In this document: positions 37,107-46,294 of the stretch, one piece after another | Layout of the letters: every line of letters begins with the position of its first letter | How positions within the stretch are numbered: the first letter of the stretch is position 1 | Origin: an uncultured Clostridia bacterium | Lineage (GTDB): Bacteria > Bacillota > Clostridia > Christensenellales > CAAEEZ01 | Assembly (NCBI GenBank): GCA_934365195.1 | Contig: CAKRNA010000004.1 | Coordinates: 1-64,000 of the forward strand | DNA: 64,000 bases | Direction: 5' to 3' | Made by a program: the position numbers and the translations under genes | The notes under the pieces: model-generated | Told to the model about the DNA's origin: nothing | The model's database searches: none | Seen by the model: only the letters and a program-made list of their open reading frames with translations

Positions 37107-38140
37107 TGGCATACATAGTATCGACTTCACCGCACTTTTCCACGCCAAAAACCACGAAAAGCATTATGCGTGACGTGTTTATTGCGCTTATCCCTACGCT
37201 TATTGCGGCAATATTTATATTCGGGTTTTACCCGTTGTTTATATGCTTGCTTAGTGTAACGTCGGCTGTTCTTGCTGAGTTTTTGTTCAACAAAATGCGT
37301 AAGCAACCGATAACCATAGGCGACTGGTCTGCTGCCGTTACAGGCTTACTCGTTGGCTTAAACTTGCCGCCCGTTATTCCGTTTTACGTGCCTATCGTCG
37401 GCTCGTTCTTTGCGGTTTGGGTGGTAAAATGTCTGTTTGGCGGCCTTGGTAAAAACTTTGCAAACCCGGCTATTACGGCAAGGATTTTCCTAATGCTTGC
37501 TTGGGGTAGTTTGATGACTACTTACGCTGCTCCTATCGATTTAAGTAAGGGCTTTGGCGAAATGTTTAGATACTTTACCGTGTCGCTAAACGCCGATAGC
37601 ATTCAAACGGTTGCGGGCGTAACTCCGCTTGCGCAAATCGGCTTTAAGAGTGGCGAAACGCTTGGCAACGTGAACAACTTATCGTTATTCTTAGGAACGA
37701 CCGGCGGAACTATGGGCGAAGTAAGTGCGATTGCGCTTATAATCGGCGGCGTATATCTTGTTGCAAGAAAGGTGATTAAGCCTACTATTCCGCTAATTTA
37801 CGTGCTTACCGTTGGCTTATTAACTATGGCAATCAAGGGCGACGCAGGTTACTTCTTGCCGTCGGTTCTTAGCGGTGGACTACTACTTGGCGCTATCTTT
37901 ATGGCTACCGACTACACCACCTCGCCGAACACTTTCGTAGGTCAAATTATTTACGCTTTAATGTTAGGTTTACTTACCACGGTGTTCAGGCTTTACAGCA
38001 CGTTACCGGGCGGCGTGTCTTTTGCAATTCTTATTATGAATATTGCCACTCCGCTTATTGATAAATACACGATACCACACGCTTTCGGCTACGTAAAAAA
38101 GAAACGTGAAAAGAAAGCAAAGGAGGTAAATAATGGCTGA
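37106..38140 (+). CDS. rnfD: Rnf complex subunit RnfD
   Basis: 344 residues, about nine transmembrane helices. The covalent-FMN site appears as AGVTPLA (~171-177) in place of the usual SGATPLA; the threonine that carries the flavin is kept. Related to NqrB. Overlaps rnfG by 8 nt. Confidence 0.95.
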   Translation: MAYIVSTSPHFSTPKTTKSIMRDVFIALIPTLIAAIFIFGFYPLFICLLSVTSAVLAEFLFNKMRKQPITIGDWSAAVTGLLVGLNLPPVIPFYVPIVGSFFAVWVVKCLFGGLGKNFANPAITARIFLMLAWGSLMTTYAAPIDLSKGFGEMFRYFTVSLNADSIQTVAGVTPLAQIGFKSGETLGNVNNLSLFLGTTGGTMGEVSAIALIIGGVYLVARKVIKPTIPLIYVLTVGLLTMAIKGDAGYFLPSVLSGGLLLGAIFMATDYTTSPNTFVGQIIYALMLGLLTTVFRLYSTLPGGVSFAILIMNIATPLIDKYTIPHAFGYVKKKREKKAKEVNNG

Positions 38141-38765
38141 AAATAAACACGTAAAAATAGATTTTAAAGACGTGCTTAAAACCGTTTTGGTGCTTACGAT
38201 TATTGCCGTTGTCAGCGGTGGATTGCTTGGCGGAATAAACGCCGTAACCTACATTAGCGACGACGAAATGCTATCGAGAAAAATGGTGAACGTTTACACG
38301 GCTGATAGTTTTATCAACTTTGCTACCACCACTAACGAGGCGTACGCTAGCGAGAAAGCAATAGTAAATAAGTACAACGCAGGCTCTAAAAACCCTAGCG
38401 TAGCGCTTATGCCGGTTAAAAAGGGTGTGGCGGAAGAAAACGTTATGATTTACAGGGTGTACGGAGCGGGCGATTATGATTGCACGTTGCTAGTACTTGT
38501 AAAGGACAACAAAATTGAAAAGATAAGCGTCTACTCGTCCTCGGCAACCCCCGGTATCGGCGACAAGGCTTACAAAGATGCGTATATTAGTCAGTTCAAC
38601 GGCTTGAATTTGCTTACGGCAAAACCGCTTGTAGTGGTTAAAAACAACGCCAAAGAAAACGAGGTAAACGCAGTAGCGGGCGCAACCAAGAGTAGCGAGG
38701 CGGTTAAAAACGCAGTAAACAGCGCAATAGCGCTACATAAATTACTGAAAGGGGAGGGAAAATAA
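38133..38765 (+). CDS. rnfG: Rnf complex subunit RnfG
   Basis: 210 residues: one N-terminal membrane anchor (~13-33) and an extracytoplasmic FMN-binding domain. The flavin-attachment motif is AGATKSSEAV (~185-194), with Thr as the phosphoester site. It shares TAATGA-type coupling with rnfE. Confidence 0.95.
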   Translation: MAENKHVKIDFKDVLKTVLVLTIIAVVSGGLLGGINAVTYISDDEMLSRKMVNVYTADSFINFATTTNEAYASEKAIVNKYNAGSKNPSVALMPVKKGVAEENVMIYRVYGAGDYDCTLLVLVKDNKIEKISVYSSSATPGIGDKAYKDAYISQFNGLNLLTAKPLVVVKNNAKENEVNAVAGATKSSEAVKNAVNSAIALHKLLKGEGK

Positions 38766-39439
38766 TGAAAAAGAGTGAAATTTTTACTAACGGTCTTATC
38801 AAAAACAACCCTACTTTCAGGCTTGTGCTTGGTACGTGTCCTACGCTTGCGGTAACCACGACGGCGCTAAACAGTTTGGGTATGGGTGCTGCGGTAACGT
38901 TCGTTCTTACCTGCTCGAATATGATGATATCGATGCTAAGAAAGGTGATACCCGACAAGGTGCGTATCCCTGCCTTCGTTTTGATAATAGCAACTTTCGT
39001 TACTTTGATAGAGATGGTAATGCGTAAGTTTATCCCTAATCTGTACGAGTCGCTGGGCTTGTTCTTGCCACTTATAGTAGTAAACTGTATTATTCTGGCA
39101 AGGGCAGAGGCGTTTGCAAGCACGAACAAGGTGTTAGACTCCGCTATCGACGGACTAGGTATGGGGCTTGGCTTTACTTGTAGCCTTACCCTAATCGGCA
39201 TTATTCGTGAGTTTTTGGGCACCGGCTCGTTCTTTGGTTTAACTATCCCGGGCTTGTCGGATTTGTCTATGGCAGTTTTCGTATTGCCGGCAGGCGGATT
39301 CTTAATCTACGGCTTTATGATGGCGCTATTTAACCACGTATTTGCAAAGGTTGACGAGAAAAAGGCAAAGAAACTTCAAGAAGAAAGAGAAAAAGAGCGC
39401 AAAATTGAACTTGCTATGCAAGAAGTAGAGGAGGGCTAA
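38765..39439 (+). CDS. rnfE: Rnf complex subunit RnfE
   Basis: 224 residues, six transmembrane helices, with NNPTFRLVLGTCPTLAVT at the N-terminus (family pattern NPxxxxxLGLCPxLAVT). Its cysteine helps bind the intramembrane Fe-S centre shared with RnfA. The C-terminal ~35 residues are highly charged (KKLQEEREKERK). Confidence 0.95.
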   Translation: MKKSEIFTNGLIKNNPTFRLVLGTCPTLAVTTTALNSLGMGAAVTFVLTCSNMMISMLRKVIPDKVRIPAFVLIIATFVTLIEMVMRKFIPNLYESLGLFLPLIVVNCIILARAEAFASTNKVLDSAIDGLGMGLGFTCSLTLIGIIREFLGTGSFFGLTIPGLSDLSMAVFVLPAGGFLIYGFMMALFNHVFAKVDEKKAKKLQEEREKERKIELAMQEVEEG

Positions 39440-39440
39440 T

Positions 39441-40019
39441 ATGGAATATTTGTACATAATTGTAGGAGCGGTTTTCGTAAACAACTTCGTACTATCGCAG
39501 TTCTTAGGTATTTGCCCGTTCCTTGGCGTGTCTAAAAAGACCGAAACGGCGCTTGGTATGGGGCTTGCGGTTATATTCGTTATGGGTATAGCGTCGCTTA
39601 TCACCTTTATAGTAAATCAATACATACTTATTCCGCTAGAAATCGAGTACTTGCAAACCATTGCGTTTATCTTGATTATAGCGTCGCTGGTGCAACTGGT
39701 AGAAATGGTTATCAAAAAGTTTAGCCCTACGCTTTACGGTGCGCTTGGCGTGTACTTACCGCTAATCACCACCAACTGCGCTGTGCTAGGCGTTGCGCTA
39801 ATGAACGTAAAACCTATCTATGCTTACAACCTAGGTCAAGCGTTCTTGAACGGTTTGTTTAGCGGTGTAGGTTTCACTCTTGCAATAGTGCTGCTGGCAG
39901 GAATAAGGGAGAGGTTGCAATACTCCGATATTCCAAAAGCGTTCAAAGGTTTTCCTATTACGCTAATTGCGGCTGCTATTATGAGTATGTCGTTCGTAAT
40001 ATTCTCGGGTATGATTTAG
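39441..40019 (+). CDS. rnfA: Rnf complex subunit RnfA
   Basis: 192 residues, six transmembrane helices, paralogous to RnfE in inverted topology. Signature NNFVLSQFLGICPFLGVSKK (~14-33) with the cluster cysteine. It starts 1 bp after rnfE. Confidence 0.96.
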   Translation: MEYLYIIVGAVFVNNFVLSQFLGICPFLGVSKKTETALGMGLAVIFVMGIASLITFIVNQYILIPLEIEYLQTIAFILIIASLVQLVEMVIKKFSPTLYGALGVYLPLITTNCAVLGVALMNVKPIYAYNLGQAFLNGLFSGVGFTLAIVLLAGIRERLQYSDIPKAFKGFPITLIAAAIMSMSFVIFSGMI

Positions 40020-40028
40020 GAGGTAGAT

Positions 40029-40853
40029 ATGACGTTTTTAGCAGAAGTTACGGCGGGGGCAATATTTATCCCTATCGGTATTTTAGGCGGTTTGGCTGTG
40101 GTATTTGCAATCTTGCTTGCAATACTAGGCAAAAAACTTGCTGTGGTTAGGGACGAAAGGATAGACCAAGTGGCAAAATTATTGTCGGGCGCAAATTGTG
40201 GCGGTTGCGGTCAAGCAGGTTGCGATGCGTTCGCTTGCGCACTTGTAGAAGGTAAGGCAAAAATAAACGATTGTAACGCTACTCCTAAGGAAAATAAGGA
40301 CAAAATCGCAGATATATTAGGCGTGGCAAACGACGGCGAGGAGACGGCTGTGGTGGTTGCTTGTTGCGGAGGTGTGAACTCTAAGGATAAGTACGAGTAC
40401 CAAGGCTACGGCGATTGCAGAACGCTGGAATTACTTGCAGGAGGTAGCAAACAATGTACTTCGGCTTGTCTTGGCAAGGCAACGTGCGTTGACAACTGTC
40501 CAAACTACGCAATAGAGGTCGGTATGAACGGCTACGCTGAAATAAACCAAGATAAATGTACCGCTTGCGGAGTTTGTTTGTCGAACTGTCCTAAGTCGGT
40601 AATAAAGCGTATTCCGGCGTCGGCAAAAGTCTACGTGGCTTGCAATAACCACGAAAAAGGCAAGGCGGTAAGAGAGGTTTGCTCCAATGGTTGTATTGCT
40701 TGCGGAATGTGTCAAAGAAACTGCACGCAAGGTGCAATTACAATGGTGGATAATTTGCCTGTTATCGATTACAAAAAGTGTACGGGCTGTAAGGTTTGTG
40801 TGGAAAAATGCCCTGTAAAATGTATCCACGAATTTGCAAGAGGCAATAAATAA
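40029..40853 (+). CDS. rnfB: Rnf complex subunit RnfB
   Basis: 274 residues, the ferredoxin-accepting subunit. It has an N-terminal helix, a CGGCGQAGCDAFA [4Fe-4S] domain (~57-70), then a row of further clusters (CTSACLGKATCVDNC, CTACGVCLSNCPKS, CIACGMCQRNCTQ, CTGCKVCVEKCPVKC). AGGAGG spans the rnfA stop. The operon closes with a terminator. Confidence 0.96.
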   Translation: MTFLAEVTAGAIFIPIGILGGLAVVFAILLAILGKKLAVVRDERIDQVAKLLSGANCGGCGQAGCDAFACALVEGKAKINDCNATPKENKDKIADILGVANDGEETAVVVACCGGVNSKDKYEYQGYGDCRTLELLAGGSKQCTSACLGKATCVDNCPNYAIEVGMNGYAEINQDKCTACGVCLSNCPKSVIKRIPASAKVYVACNNHEKGKAVREVCSNGCIACGMCQRNCTQGAITMVDNLPVIDYKKCTGCKVCVEKCPVKCIHEFARGNK

Positions 40854-40874
40854 CAACAATAAATAAGAAAAAGT

Positions 40875-40907
40875 AAAAGCCGATTTAGTCGGCTTTTTAT
40901 TTTTGCA
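40875..40907 (+). terminator. Terminator of the rnf operon
   Basis: AAAAGCCGA-TTTAG-TCGGCTTTTTATTTTT. Confidence 0.88.
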
Positions 40908-41019
40908 AAATATGTAAAAAGCAGGTCGAAAATAGAGGCGAATTAAAAAAATAACCACCTCAATGCCCACTAAATAGTGGCAATTCAAAAATTATCGTAT
41001 ATGAATTTTTATTCAGGTA

Positions 41020-41047
41020 TTGACTTTTAGTCTAATTATGATATAAT
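41020..41047 (+). promoter_or_regulatory. Promoter of the ppx-maf-mreB run
   Basis: TTGACT (41020-41025), 16-bp spacer, TATAAT (41042-41047). Confidence 0.82.
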
Positions 41048-41105
41048 AGAGTACAATAAGGGGAATATAAACTAATAAAAATTTTTTATATAAGGATAGA
41101 ATTAA

Positions 41106-42617
41106 ATGGAAAAAATTGCAATAATTGATCTTGGCGCAAACTCAGCAAGACTTGTGCTTGTAAACGTTTTGGACGGCGGATATTTCGTTGTTTTTGACGA
41201 ACTTAAAGAGAGCGTTCGTCTAGCGCAAGATATGGAATGGGACGGTATACTAAAACCGTCTAGGGTGCAACAAGCGATAAAAACGTTGCAAATGTTTAGA
41301 AGGCTCTGTGATGCCAACGGCGTGGACAAGATTTACGCTTTTGGAACGTCGGCTGTTAGAAGGGCTAAAAACCAAAAGAGTTTCCTAGACGAAATTATGG
41401 CTACCACGGGTATTAAAGTAAAGGCTTTGTCTTCAGAGGAGCAAGCGACTTTGGTTTACCAAGGCGTAATCAACTCTATGGAAGCGCCTAAGGGCTTTAT
41501 TATGGATATCGGCGGCGGTACTACCCAACTTATCTACTACAACAGGAAAAATCTTATTGCTTACGAGGAACTTCCGTTTGGCGCTGTCACCTTGACCGAA
41601 TTATTCAAGGCGGAAAACGTGCCTGCCGAGGAGCAATCGCAAAATATTAGGAACTTTATCAAAGAGCAACTTGAAAAAATCGAGTGGATAAAGGACGTGG
41701 ATAGCGACGTTCCGTTTATCGGCGTTGGCGGTTCGTTCAGAAACCTTGGTAAAATCAGCCGTATGATTAAAAAATATCCGTTCAATATGGCTCATAACTA
41801 CACGGTTGGCGTGAACGAGTTTAACTACATTTACGATACGATTAAGGGCTTGAACTTAGACAAAACTATGAAAATCAAAGGTTTGTCTTCTAATAGGGCG
41901 GATATATTCCCAAGCGCACTTGCCGCAATTAAGGCGGTAATTGACGAACTTGGTTTTACTTCGATTAGGATTAGCGGTTGCGGACTAAGAGAGGGAGCAA
42001 TGTTTAGATACGCAGTACCTTCCACTCAGGAAAAGCCGCTTGTGGACGTATTAGGTCACAGCCTAAACACTCAAATTAGGTATTACGACATAAACATTCC
42101 ACACGCAGAGCAAGTTTATAATTTGTCTATGCAACTATTTAAGCAACTTAAAGTGTTACACAAATTGCCTAGGGCTTACGTAAAGGTGTTAAGGGTGGCT
42201 GCTATGCTACACGATACCGGTATGCGCATTAAGTACTACGAGCATCACAAACACTCCAACTACATTATCCTAAACAGCAACTTGTACGGCATTTCGCATA
42301 AGGACTTGATTATGGCGGCTTTCGTTGCGGGTGGTCACAGAAAGGCAAATAACTATCCTGATATTACGCCTTACAAGGGCTTGCTTACCGAGGAGGACTT
42401 GGTTGCAGTTAAGCGCCTAACCGTAATACTTCGTATTGCCGAAAGTTTCGACCGCAGTATGAGTGGACTAATTACCGAAATCAACTGCGACGTACTGGGG
42501 GATAGCGTAATTATGAAGACGACGGCTGACGGAGATTGCTCTTTGGAGATTAAGGACGCATTGTCTTCGGCAAACGACTTCAAACTTGCATTTGGTAAGA
42601 ATTTGGAAATTCTATAA
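41106..42617 (+). CDS. ppx: Ppx/GppA-family phosphatase with C-terminal HD domain
   Basis: 503 residues. The N-terminal ASKHA-fold half (IIDLGANSARLVLV; GTSAVRRAKN; MDIGGGTTQL) belongs to exopolyphosphatase/pppGpp phosphohydrolases, which act on polyphosphate or pppGpp. The C-terminal half carries an HD motif (MLHDTGMRI ~360-368). It starts after AAGGA and is joined to maf by TAATG. Confidence 0.9.
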   Translation: MEKIAIIDLGANSARLVLVNVLDGGYFVVFDELKESVRLAQDMEWDGILKPSRVQQAIKTLQMFRRLCDANGVDKIYAFGTSAVRRAKNQKSFLDEIMATTGIKVKALSSEEQATLVYQGVINSMEAPKGFIMDIGGGTTQLIYYNRKNLIAYEELPFGAVTLTELFKAENVPAEEQSQNIRNFIKEQLEKIEWIKDVDSDVPFIGVGGSFRNLGKISRMIKKYPFNMAHNYTVGVNEFNYIYDTIKGLNLDKTMKIKGLSSNRADIFPSALAAIKAVIDELGFTSIRISGCGLREGAMFRYAVPSTQEKPLVDVLGHSLNTQIRYYDINIPHAEQVYNLSMQLFKQLKVLHKLPRAYVKVLRVAAMLHDTGMRIKYYEHHKHSNYIILNSNLYGISHKDLIMAAFVAGGHRKANNYPDITPYKGLLTEEDLVAVKRLTVILRIAESFDRSMSGLITEINCDVLGDSVIMKTTADGDCSLEIKDALSSANDFKLAFGKNLEIL

Positions 42618-43165
42618 TGATAATACTTGCATCACAATCGCCACGAAGGAAGGAAATATTGTCCTCTCTTTTTGGCGATATTCATATTAAAACGAATAAT
42701 CACGAGGAAAGTTTTAAAAGTGTTCGTCCCTCTTACGCAGTTCAGGAGATTGCCAGAAAAAAGGTAATCGGCGTAGGCACTAGCGAGGACGTAGTAATCG
42801 GAGCAGACACGATTGTGTACTTTAAGGGCGAGTTTTTGGGCAAACCAAAAAGCGAAAACGACGCTAAAAGGATACTTAAAATGCTTAGCGCAAACACTCA
42901 TTACGTTTACACGGGCGTAGCGGTAAAAACGCAAGGTAAAACCATTACTTTTTACGACGCATCCAAGGTGATTTTCAACGATTTAACAGAGGAATTTATC
43001 GACGAGTACGTAAAAAGCGGCTCACCTATGGACAAAGCAGGGGCTTACGGCATACAGGACGGCGGGCTTGTGAAAAGGTACGAGGGCAGTTATACTAATA
43101 TTTTAGGGTTGCCCGCAGAAAAACTTAAAGACTGTATCGGTAGTCTTGAAGTGGAGGAAAAATGA
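42617..43165 (+). CDS. maf: Maf-like nucleoside triphosphate pyrophosphatase
   Basis: 182 residues. Maf proteins hydrolyse dTTP/UTP or modified nucleotides and sit at the head of the division/shape cluster in many Firmicutes. Motifs: ILASQSPRRKEIL at the N-terminus, GADTIVYFKGEFLGKP, and DKAGAYGIQDGG. Overlaps the mreB-like gene by 4 nt. Confidence 0.95.
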   Translation: MIILASQSPRRKEILSSLFGDIHIKTNNHEESFKSVRPSYAVQEIARKKVIGVGTSEDVVIGADTIVYFKGEFLGKPKSENDAKRILKMLSANTHYVYTGVAVKTQGKTITFYDASKVIFNDLTEEFIDEYVKSGSPMDKAGAYGIQDGGLVKRYEGSYTNILGLPAEKLKDCIGSLEVEEK

Positions 43166-44157
43166 AACTAGAACTTGCAATAGACGTTGGCTCAAGTCAC
43201 GTTACAATTTATCAAAAGGGTAAGGGCGTAGTATTAAGAGAGCCCAACGTTGCAATAGTAAACAATAGCGGAGACGTGGAAGTACTTGAAGTAGGGCAAA
43301 AGGCTATCGGTATGCTAGGTAGGTCGGATAGGCGTGTAAAAGCCGTGTATCCCGTTAGCGAAGGCGTGATAGTTCACCCGGAAGTATTTTCCAAAATGCT
43401 TGCCGCTTTTATCCAAAGGCTACACAACGCAAGGTTTATAAAGCCAACGGTTAGCGTGCTTGCGCTTATCAGTCAATGCTTAAACGACGTGGAAAGAAAA
43501 AATATGGAAAAGGCGATTTACGACGCAGGCGTTAGAGACGTCACCCTTGTAGAGTCACCGCTTGCTTTGTACGTAGAAAACGGTAAAAGGGACGGTTTGT
43601 ACGTAAATATCGGTGCGGATTTAACCGAAGTATCCATCGTTACTAGCGGCGGAATTATGTCGGGCTACACCTTGAACGTGGGCGGCAACACCTTTAACAA
43701 TTTAATTAGCGACAGAATTACCGATAGGTATGGCGTAAAAATAGGCAAGTACACCGCAGAAAAAGTGAAGAAAACCATAGGCAGTATGTACGAAAACGAT
43801 ATGAACACGGACGAAATCGTAGGAGTGAATATCGTGGACGGCGAAAACGTGCTGGTGGACGTGAACGCAGGCGACGTGTTGCAGTCGATTAGGGGCTCGG
43901 TAAATGCTATTATCGAGGTGATTAACACCACGCTAAACCTATGCCCAAAGGAAATTTACGGCAAAGTTGCAACCGAGGGGGTGTACCTTGCAGGTGGCAG
44001 CACCTTACTTCCGGGGCTTGAGGAATACAATTTGGAAAAGACCAAAATCAACGTAGTTTCGCTAGAAAACGCTACGTCGGTGGTGGCACTCGGAGGTGGC
44101 AAAATGGTGGAAGACGCAACTATTTTAAGCAGTTTGTTGAGGTTGAAAAATATATAA
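43162..44157 (+). CDS. MreB-like bacterial actin
   Basis: 331 residues with all actin-fold motifs: phosphate 1 (DVGSSHVTIYQKGKG), the EPNVAIV and VGQKAIGMLGR stretches typical of MreB/Mbl, connect 1, phosphate 2 (NIGADLTEVSIV), and the adenosine loop (LAGGSTLLPGLEEY). It is divergent: the classic DLGTANT is DVGSSHV. It probably organises wall synthesis. Position between maf and minD matches the conserved mre locus, but mreC and mreD are absent; the next gene takes their place. Confidence 0.88.
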   Translation: MKLELAIDVGSSHVTIYQKGKGVVLREPNVAIVNNSGDVEVLEVGQKAIGMLGRSDRRVKAVYPVSEGVIVHPEVFSKMLAAFIQRLHNARFIKPTVSVLALISQCLNDVERKNMEKAIYDAGVRDVTLVESPLALYVENGKRDGLYVNIGADLTEVSIVTSGGIMSGYTLNVGGNTFNNLISDRITDRYGVKIGKYTAEKVKKTIGSMYENDMNTDEIVGVNIVDGENVLVDVNAGDVLQSIRGSVNAIIEVINTTLNLCPKEIYGKVATEGVYLAGGSTLLPGLEEYNLEKTKINVVSLENATSVVALGGGKMVEDATILSSLLRLKNI

Positions 44158-44726
44158 TGAACGAGAAAACACCTAATGAAATCCGTGGCGCAATTATTTG
44201 GGACTTGCTTGCGCTAAACGTAACCATAATCCTTGCTACCATAAACACGCTTACCTATATTTTTACGGCGGCGTCGGTAGTGCTTTTGTACCCTGTCTTT
44301 AAGGATTTGAAAAAGTACAAGGAAATAGGCGATAAAAAAATCTACTCGTTGCTCGTTATGGCAGGGGCTGTGTCGATAATTATGCTAAGCATTCTTATAT
44401 CGGCAATCGCAACTAAAAATATTTATTGCACCTATTCGCTGTACGCAATCGGCTCGCCAATGCTTCTTACTATGATTGTTTTTGCGTGCATCGATGCCGT
44501 TAAAACCAAAAAAGCAAAAAACCAACCGGTATCGACAGAGGAGGAAGAAACTTTCACCGTTGAAGAGGTGGTTAAAACAAAACGAAACGAAGATTTTGAC
44601 GAAAGCGAAAGCGGAAAAAATGCCGAAACTAGCGAAAATATAGTAGAAACCGAAGTTAGTGAAACTTGCGATAGTCAAGCCGCCGAGGTGGAAAACGAAA
44701 CCAAAGAAAGCGGAAATGAAAACTAA
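44157..44726 (+). CDS. Membrane protein with long acidic tail
   Basis: 189 residues: four hydrophobic segments within residues 12-120, then ~70 residues dominated by Glu, Thr, Ser and Asn (PVSTEEEETFTVEEVV...). I do not recognise the family. It overlaps the mreB-like stop, so it is co-translated; its position corresponds to mreC/mreD in other Firmicutes but it resembles neither. The gene ends at a terminator. Confidence 0.65.
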   Translation: MNEKTPNEIRGAIIWDLLALNVTIILATINTLTYIFTAASVVLLYPVFKDLKKYKEIGDKKIYSLLVMAGAVSIIMLSILISAIATKNIYCTYSLYAIGSPMLLTMIVFACIDAVKTKKAKNQPVSTEEEETFTVEEVVKTKRNEDFDESESGKNAETSENIVETEVSETCDSQAAEVENETKESGNEN

Positions 44727-44797
44727 CACTTTTATTTAAAAATGACGTGGGCTTAAACGAAATAACGTAAACAAATAAATAACGGAAAAACAAATTA

Positions 44798-44835
44798 AAC
44801 GACAGGTATCGACAGTACTTGCCGTTTTTTTTACG
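44798..44835 (+). terminator. Terminator of the ppx-mreB run
   Basis: AACG.CAGGTA-TCGACAG-TACTTG.CGTT with one mismatch, then T8. Confidence 0.7.
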
Positions 44836-44868
44836 CCTATTATTTTATAATGGTTTATGGAGGAATTT

Positions 44869-45654
44869 ATGGCTCGAAAAATAGTGATAACCTCAGGTAA
44901 AGGCGGAGTGGGTAAGACTACGGTTTGCGCAAATTTAGGGGTGGCGCTTGCCTTAAAACAGCAAAGGGTTTGCCTTATTGATGCCGATATAGGACTGAAT
45001 AATCTTGACGTTGTAATGAACGTGGAAAGCAGGGTGATTTACGACGTTTTGGACGTAGCAAGAGGAAAATGCAGACCAAAACAAGCGCTTGTTAAGGACT
45101 TGGGTTTGGACAATTTGTTCGTGCTGCCGTCGGTTAAGGGTGGGCACGCCGATATAACCTCTGAAGCGTTTAGCAAAATCGTATCGGGGCTGGATAAAAT
45201 GTTCGATTTTATCCTAATAGATTGCCCTGCGGGTGTGGATATGGGCTTTCATCGTGCGGTAGTAAGTTCCGACGAGGCAATAGTCGTTACCACGCCAAGC
45301 CTGTCTTCGATTCGTGATGCGGACAAAACCATTGCAAGTTTGTTGTCATACGGGGTGGATAATATCGGGCTTGTTGTTAATATGATACGGGGCGACCTTG
45401 TGATGCTGGGCGAAATGCTTAGTGCGGAGGATATCGTAAAACTACTTAGGGTTGAACTACTGGGAATTGTGCCAAGCGACGACGAAATAAACCTATCTAA
45501 CGCCGTAACAACCACGCTAAACGTTAGTAGCAGCAAGGCGTTTTTGTCCTTAGCGGATAACGTGACGGGAAGTAGCAAACTTTTGTACGACTACACGGGT
45601 AAATACCGTGGGCTAATAGGTAAAGTGCGTGGAAAGTTGAAAAAAATATTGTAA
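44869..45654 (+). CDS. minD: Septum-site determining ATPase MinD
   Basis: 261 residues from the ATG at 44869 (GGAGG 5 nt before; the ATG at 44857 lies in the RBS). Deviant Walker A SGKGGVGKTT (~8-17), switch DADIGLNNLDV, and LIDCPAG. The C-terminus (KYRGLIGKVRGKLKKIL) is the amphipathic membrane-targeting helix. MinD positions the division septum with MinE. No minC occurs in the window. Confidence 0.95.
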   Translation: MARKIVITSGKGGVGKTTVCANLGVALALKQQRVCLIDADIGLNNLDVVMNVESRVIYDVLDVARGKCRPKQALVKDLGLDNLFVLPSVKGGHADITSEAFSKIVSGLDKMFDFILIDCPAGVDMGFHRAVVSSDEAIVVTTPSLSSIRDADKTIASLLSYGVDNIGLVVNMIRGDLVMLGEMLSAEDIVKLLRVELLGIVPSDDEINLSNAVTTTLNVSSSKAFLSLADNVTGSSKLLYDYTGKYRGLIGKVRGKLKKIL

Positions 45655-45715
45655 GAAGGCTCGATTTTATCAAAATATAGCGGTGGATTACGCCTAGCGC
45701 TTTATAGAAGGAGCG

Positions 45716-46093
45716 GTGAAGGACACGAAAATGCTGGGAAAAAGGAGCGATAAAGCGGTAAAACAGCAAAATGCTGGTGAAAAGAGCGTTAAAGCGGTAA
45801 ACAGCACAAACGCAAGGGTAAGGAGCGATAAAAGTAAGATGTTAGACAGAAAATTAAGAAGAAATAACAGGCAAAGGGCTGAACAAATTTTGCTTAGCGA
45901 TAAGTTGCAGGATACGGAGAACTTTACCGAGGTTGTAAAAAGCGATATTTACGAGTTGCTGTCAAACTATTTTGACGTTGCCGAAAGGTCGCTTTCTATT
46001 ACGGTGAACGTGGATAATTACGGAGTGTACACGATAGACATAAACTGCAAGGCGGATAAATTAAAAAAAGTTAGGGTGGTTAGTCATATTTAG
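45716..46093 (+). CDS. minE: Cell-division topological specificity factor MinE
   Basis: The last ~85 residues match MinE: RAEQILLSDK (anti-MinCD helix), VVKSDIYELLSNYFDV and a beta-rich C-terminus. The frame is open from a GTG at 45716, giving a 41-residue Lys/Ser-rich extension encoded by three near-repeats of GGAGCGATAAAGCGGTAAA. The ATG at 45839 would give a normal 84-residue MinE, and its distance from the nearest GGAG is ~13 nt. I favour the shorter form, but the start is open. Confidence 0.8.
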   Translation: MKDTKMLGKRSDKAVKQQNAGEKSVKAVNSTNARVRSDKSKMLDRKLRRNNRQRAEQILLSDKLQDTENFTEVVKSDIYELLSNYFDVAERSLSITVNVDNYGVYTIDINCKADKLKKVRVVSHI

Positions 46094-46129
46094 GGAAAAA
46101 CTATCATACCGTTAAGTAGTGAGGTGGAT

Positions 46130-46294
46130 ATGGAAGACGAAATAAAAGTTGTGGAAGCAAACGGATACAAGGACGAGTTCGTTACTAGCGAGCCGACTAA
46201 AAAGAAAAGATTTGACGTGTTGGATTTTTGTATGCTCGGTACGTCGATAGGCGTAATCGTCGGGGTGGCGTTTTTAATAGTCGGGCTTATGTAA
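46130..46294 (+). CDS. 54-residue membrane protein between minE and spoIVFB
   Basis: MEDEIKVVEANGYKDEF at the N-terminus, then a basic KKKRF stop-transfer and one C-terminal helix (GTSIGVIVGVAFLIVGLM). GAGGTGG precedes the ATG. Its TAA is followed directly by the ATG of spoIVFB, so the two are tightly coupled. In Bacillus this slot holds spoIVFA, the partner and inhibitor of SpoIVFB. This protein is far smaller and shows no peptidase-like domain, so equivalence is only positional. Confidence 0.65.
   Translation: MEDEIKVVEANGYKDEFVTSEPTKKKRFDVLDFCMLGTSIGVIVGVAFLIVGLM

Noticed and set aside
40431..40988. 185-codon minus-strand ORF over rnfB
   Set aside because: It is a shadow of rnfB and its terminator; no RBS and no recognisable domain.
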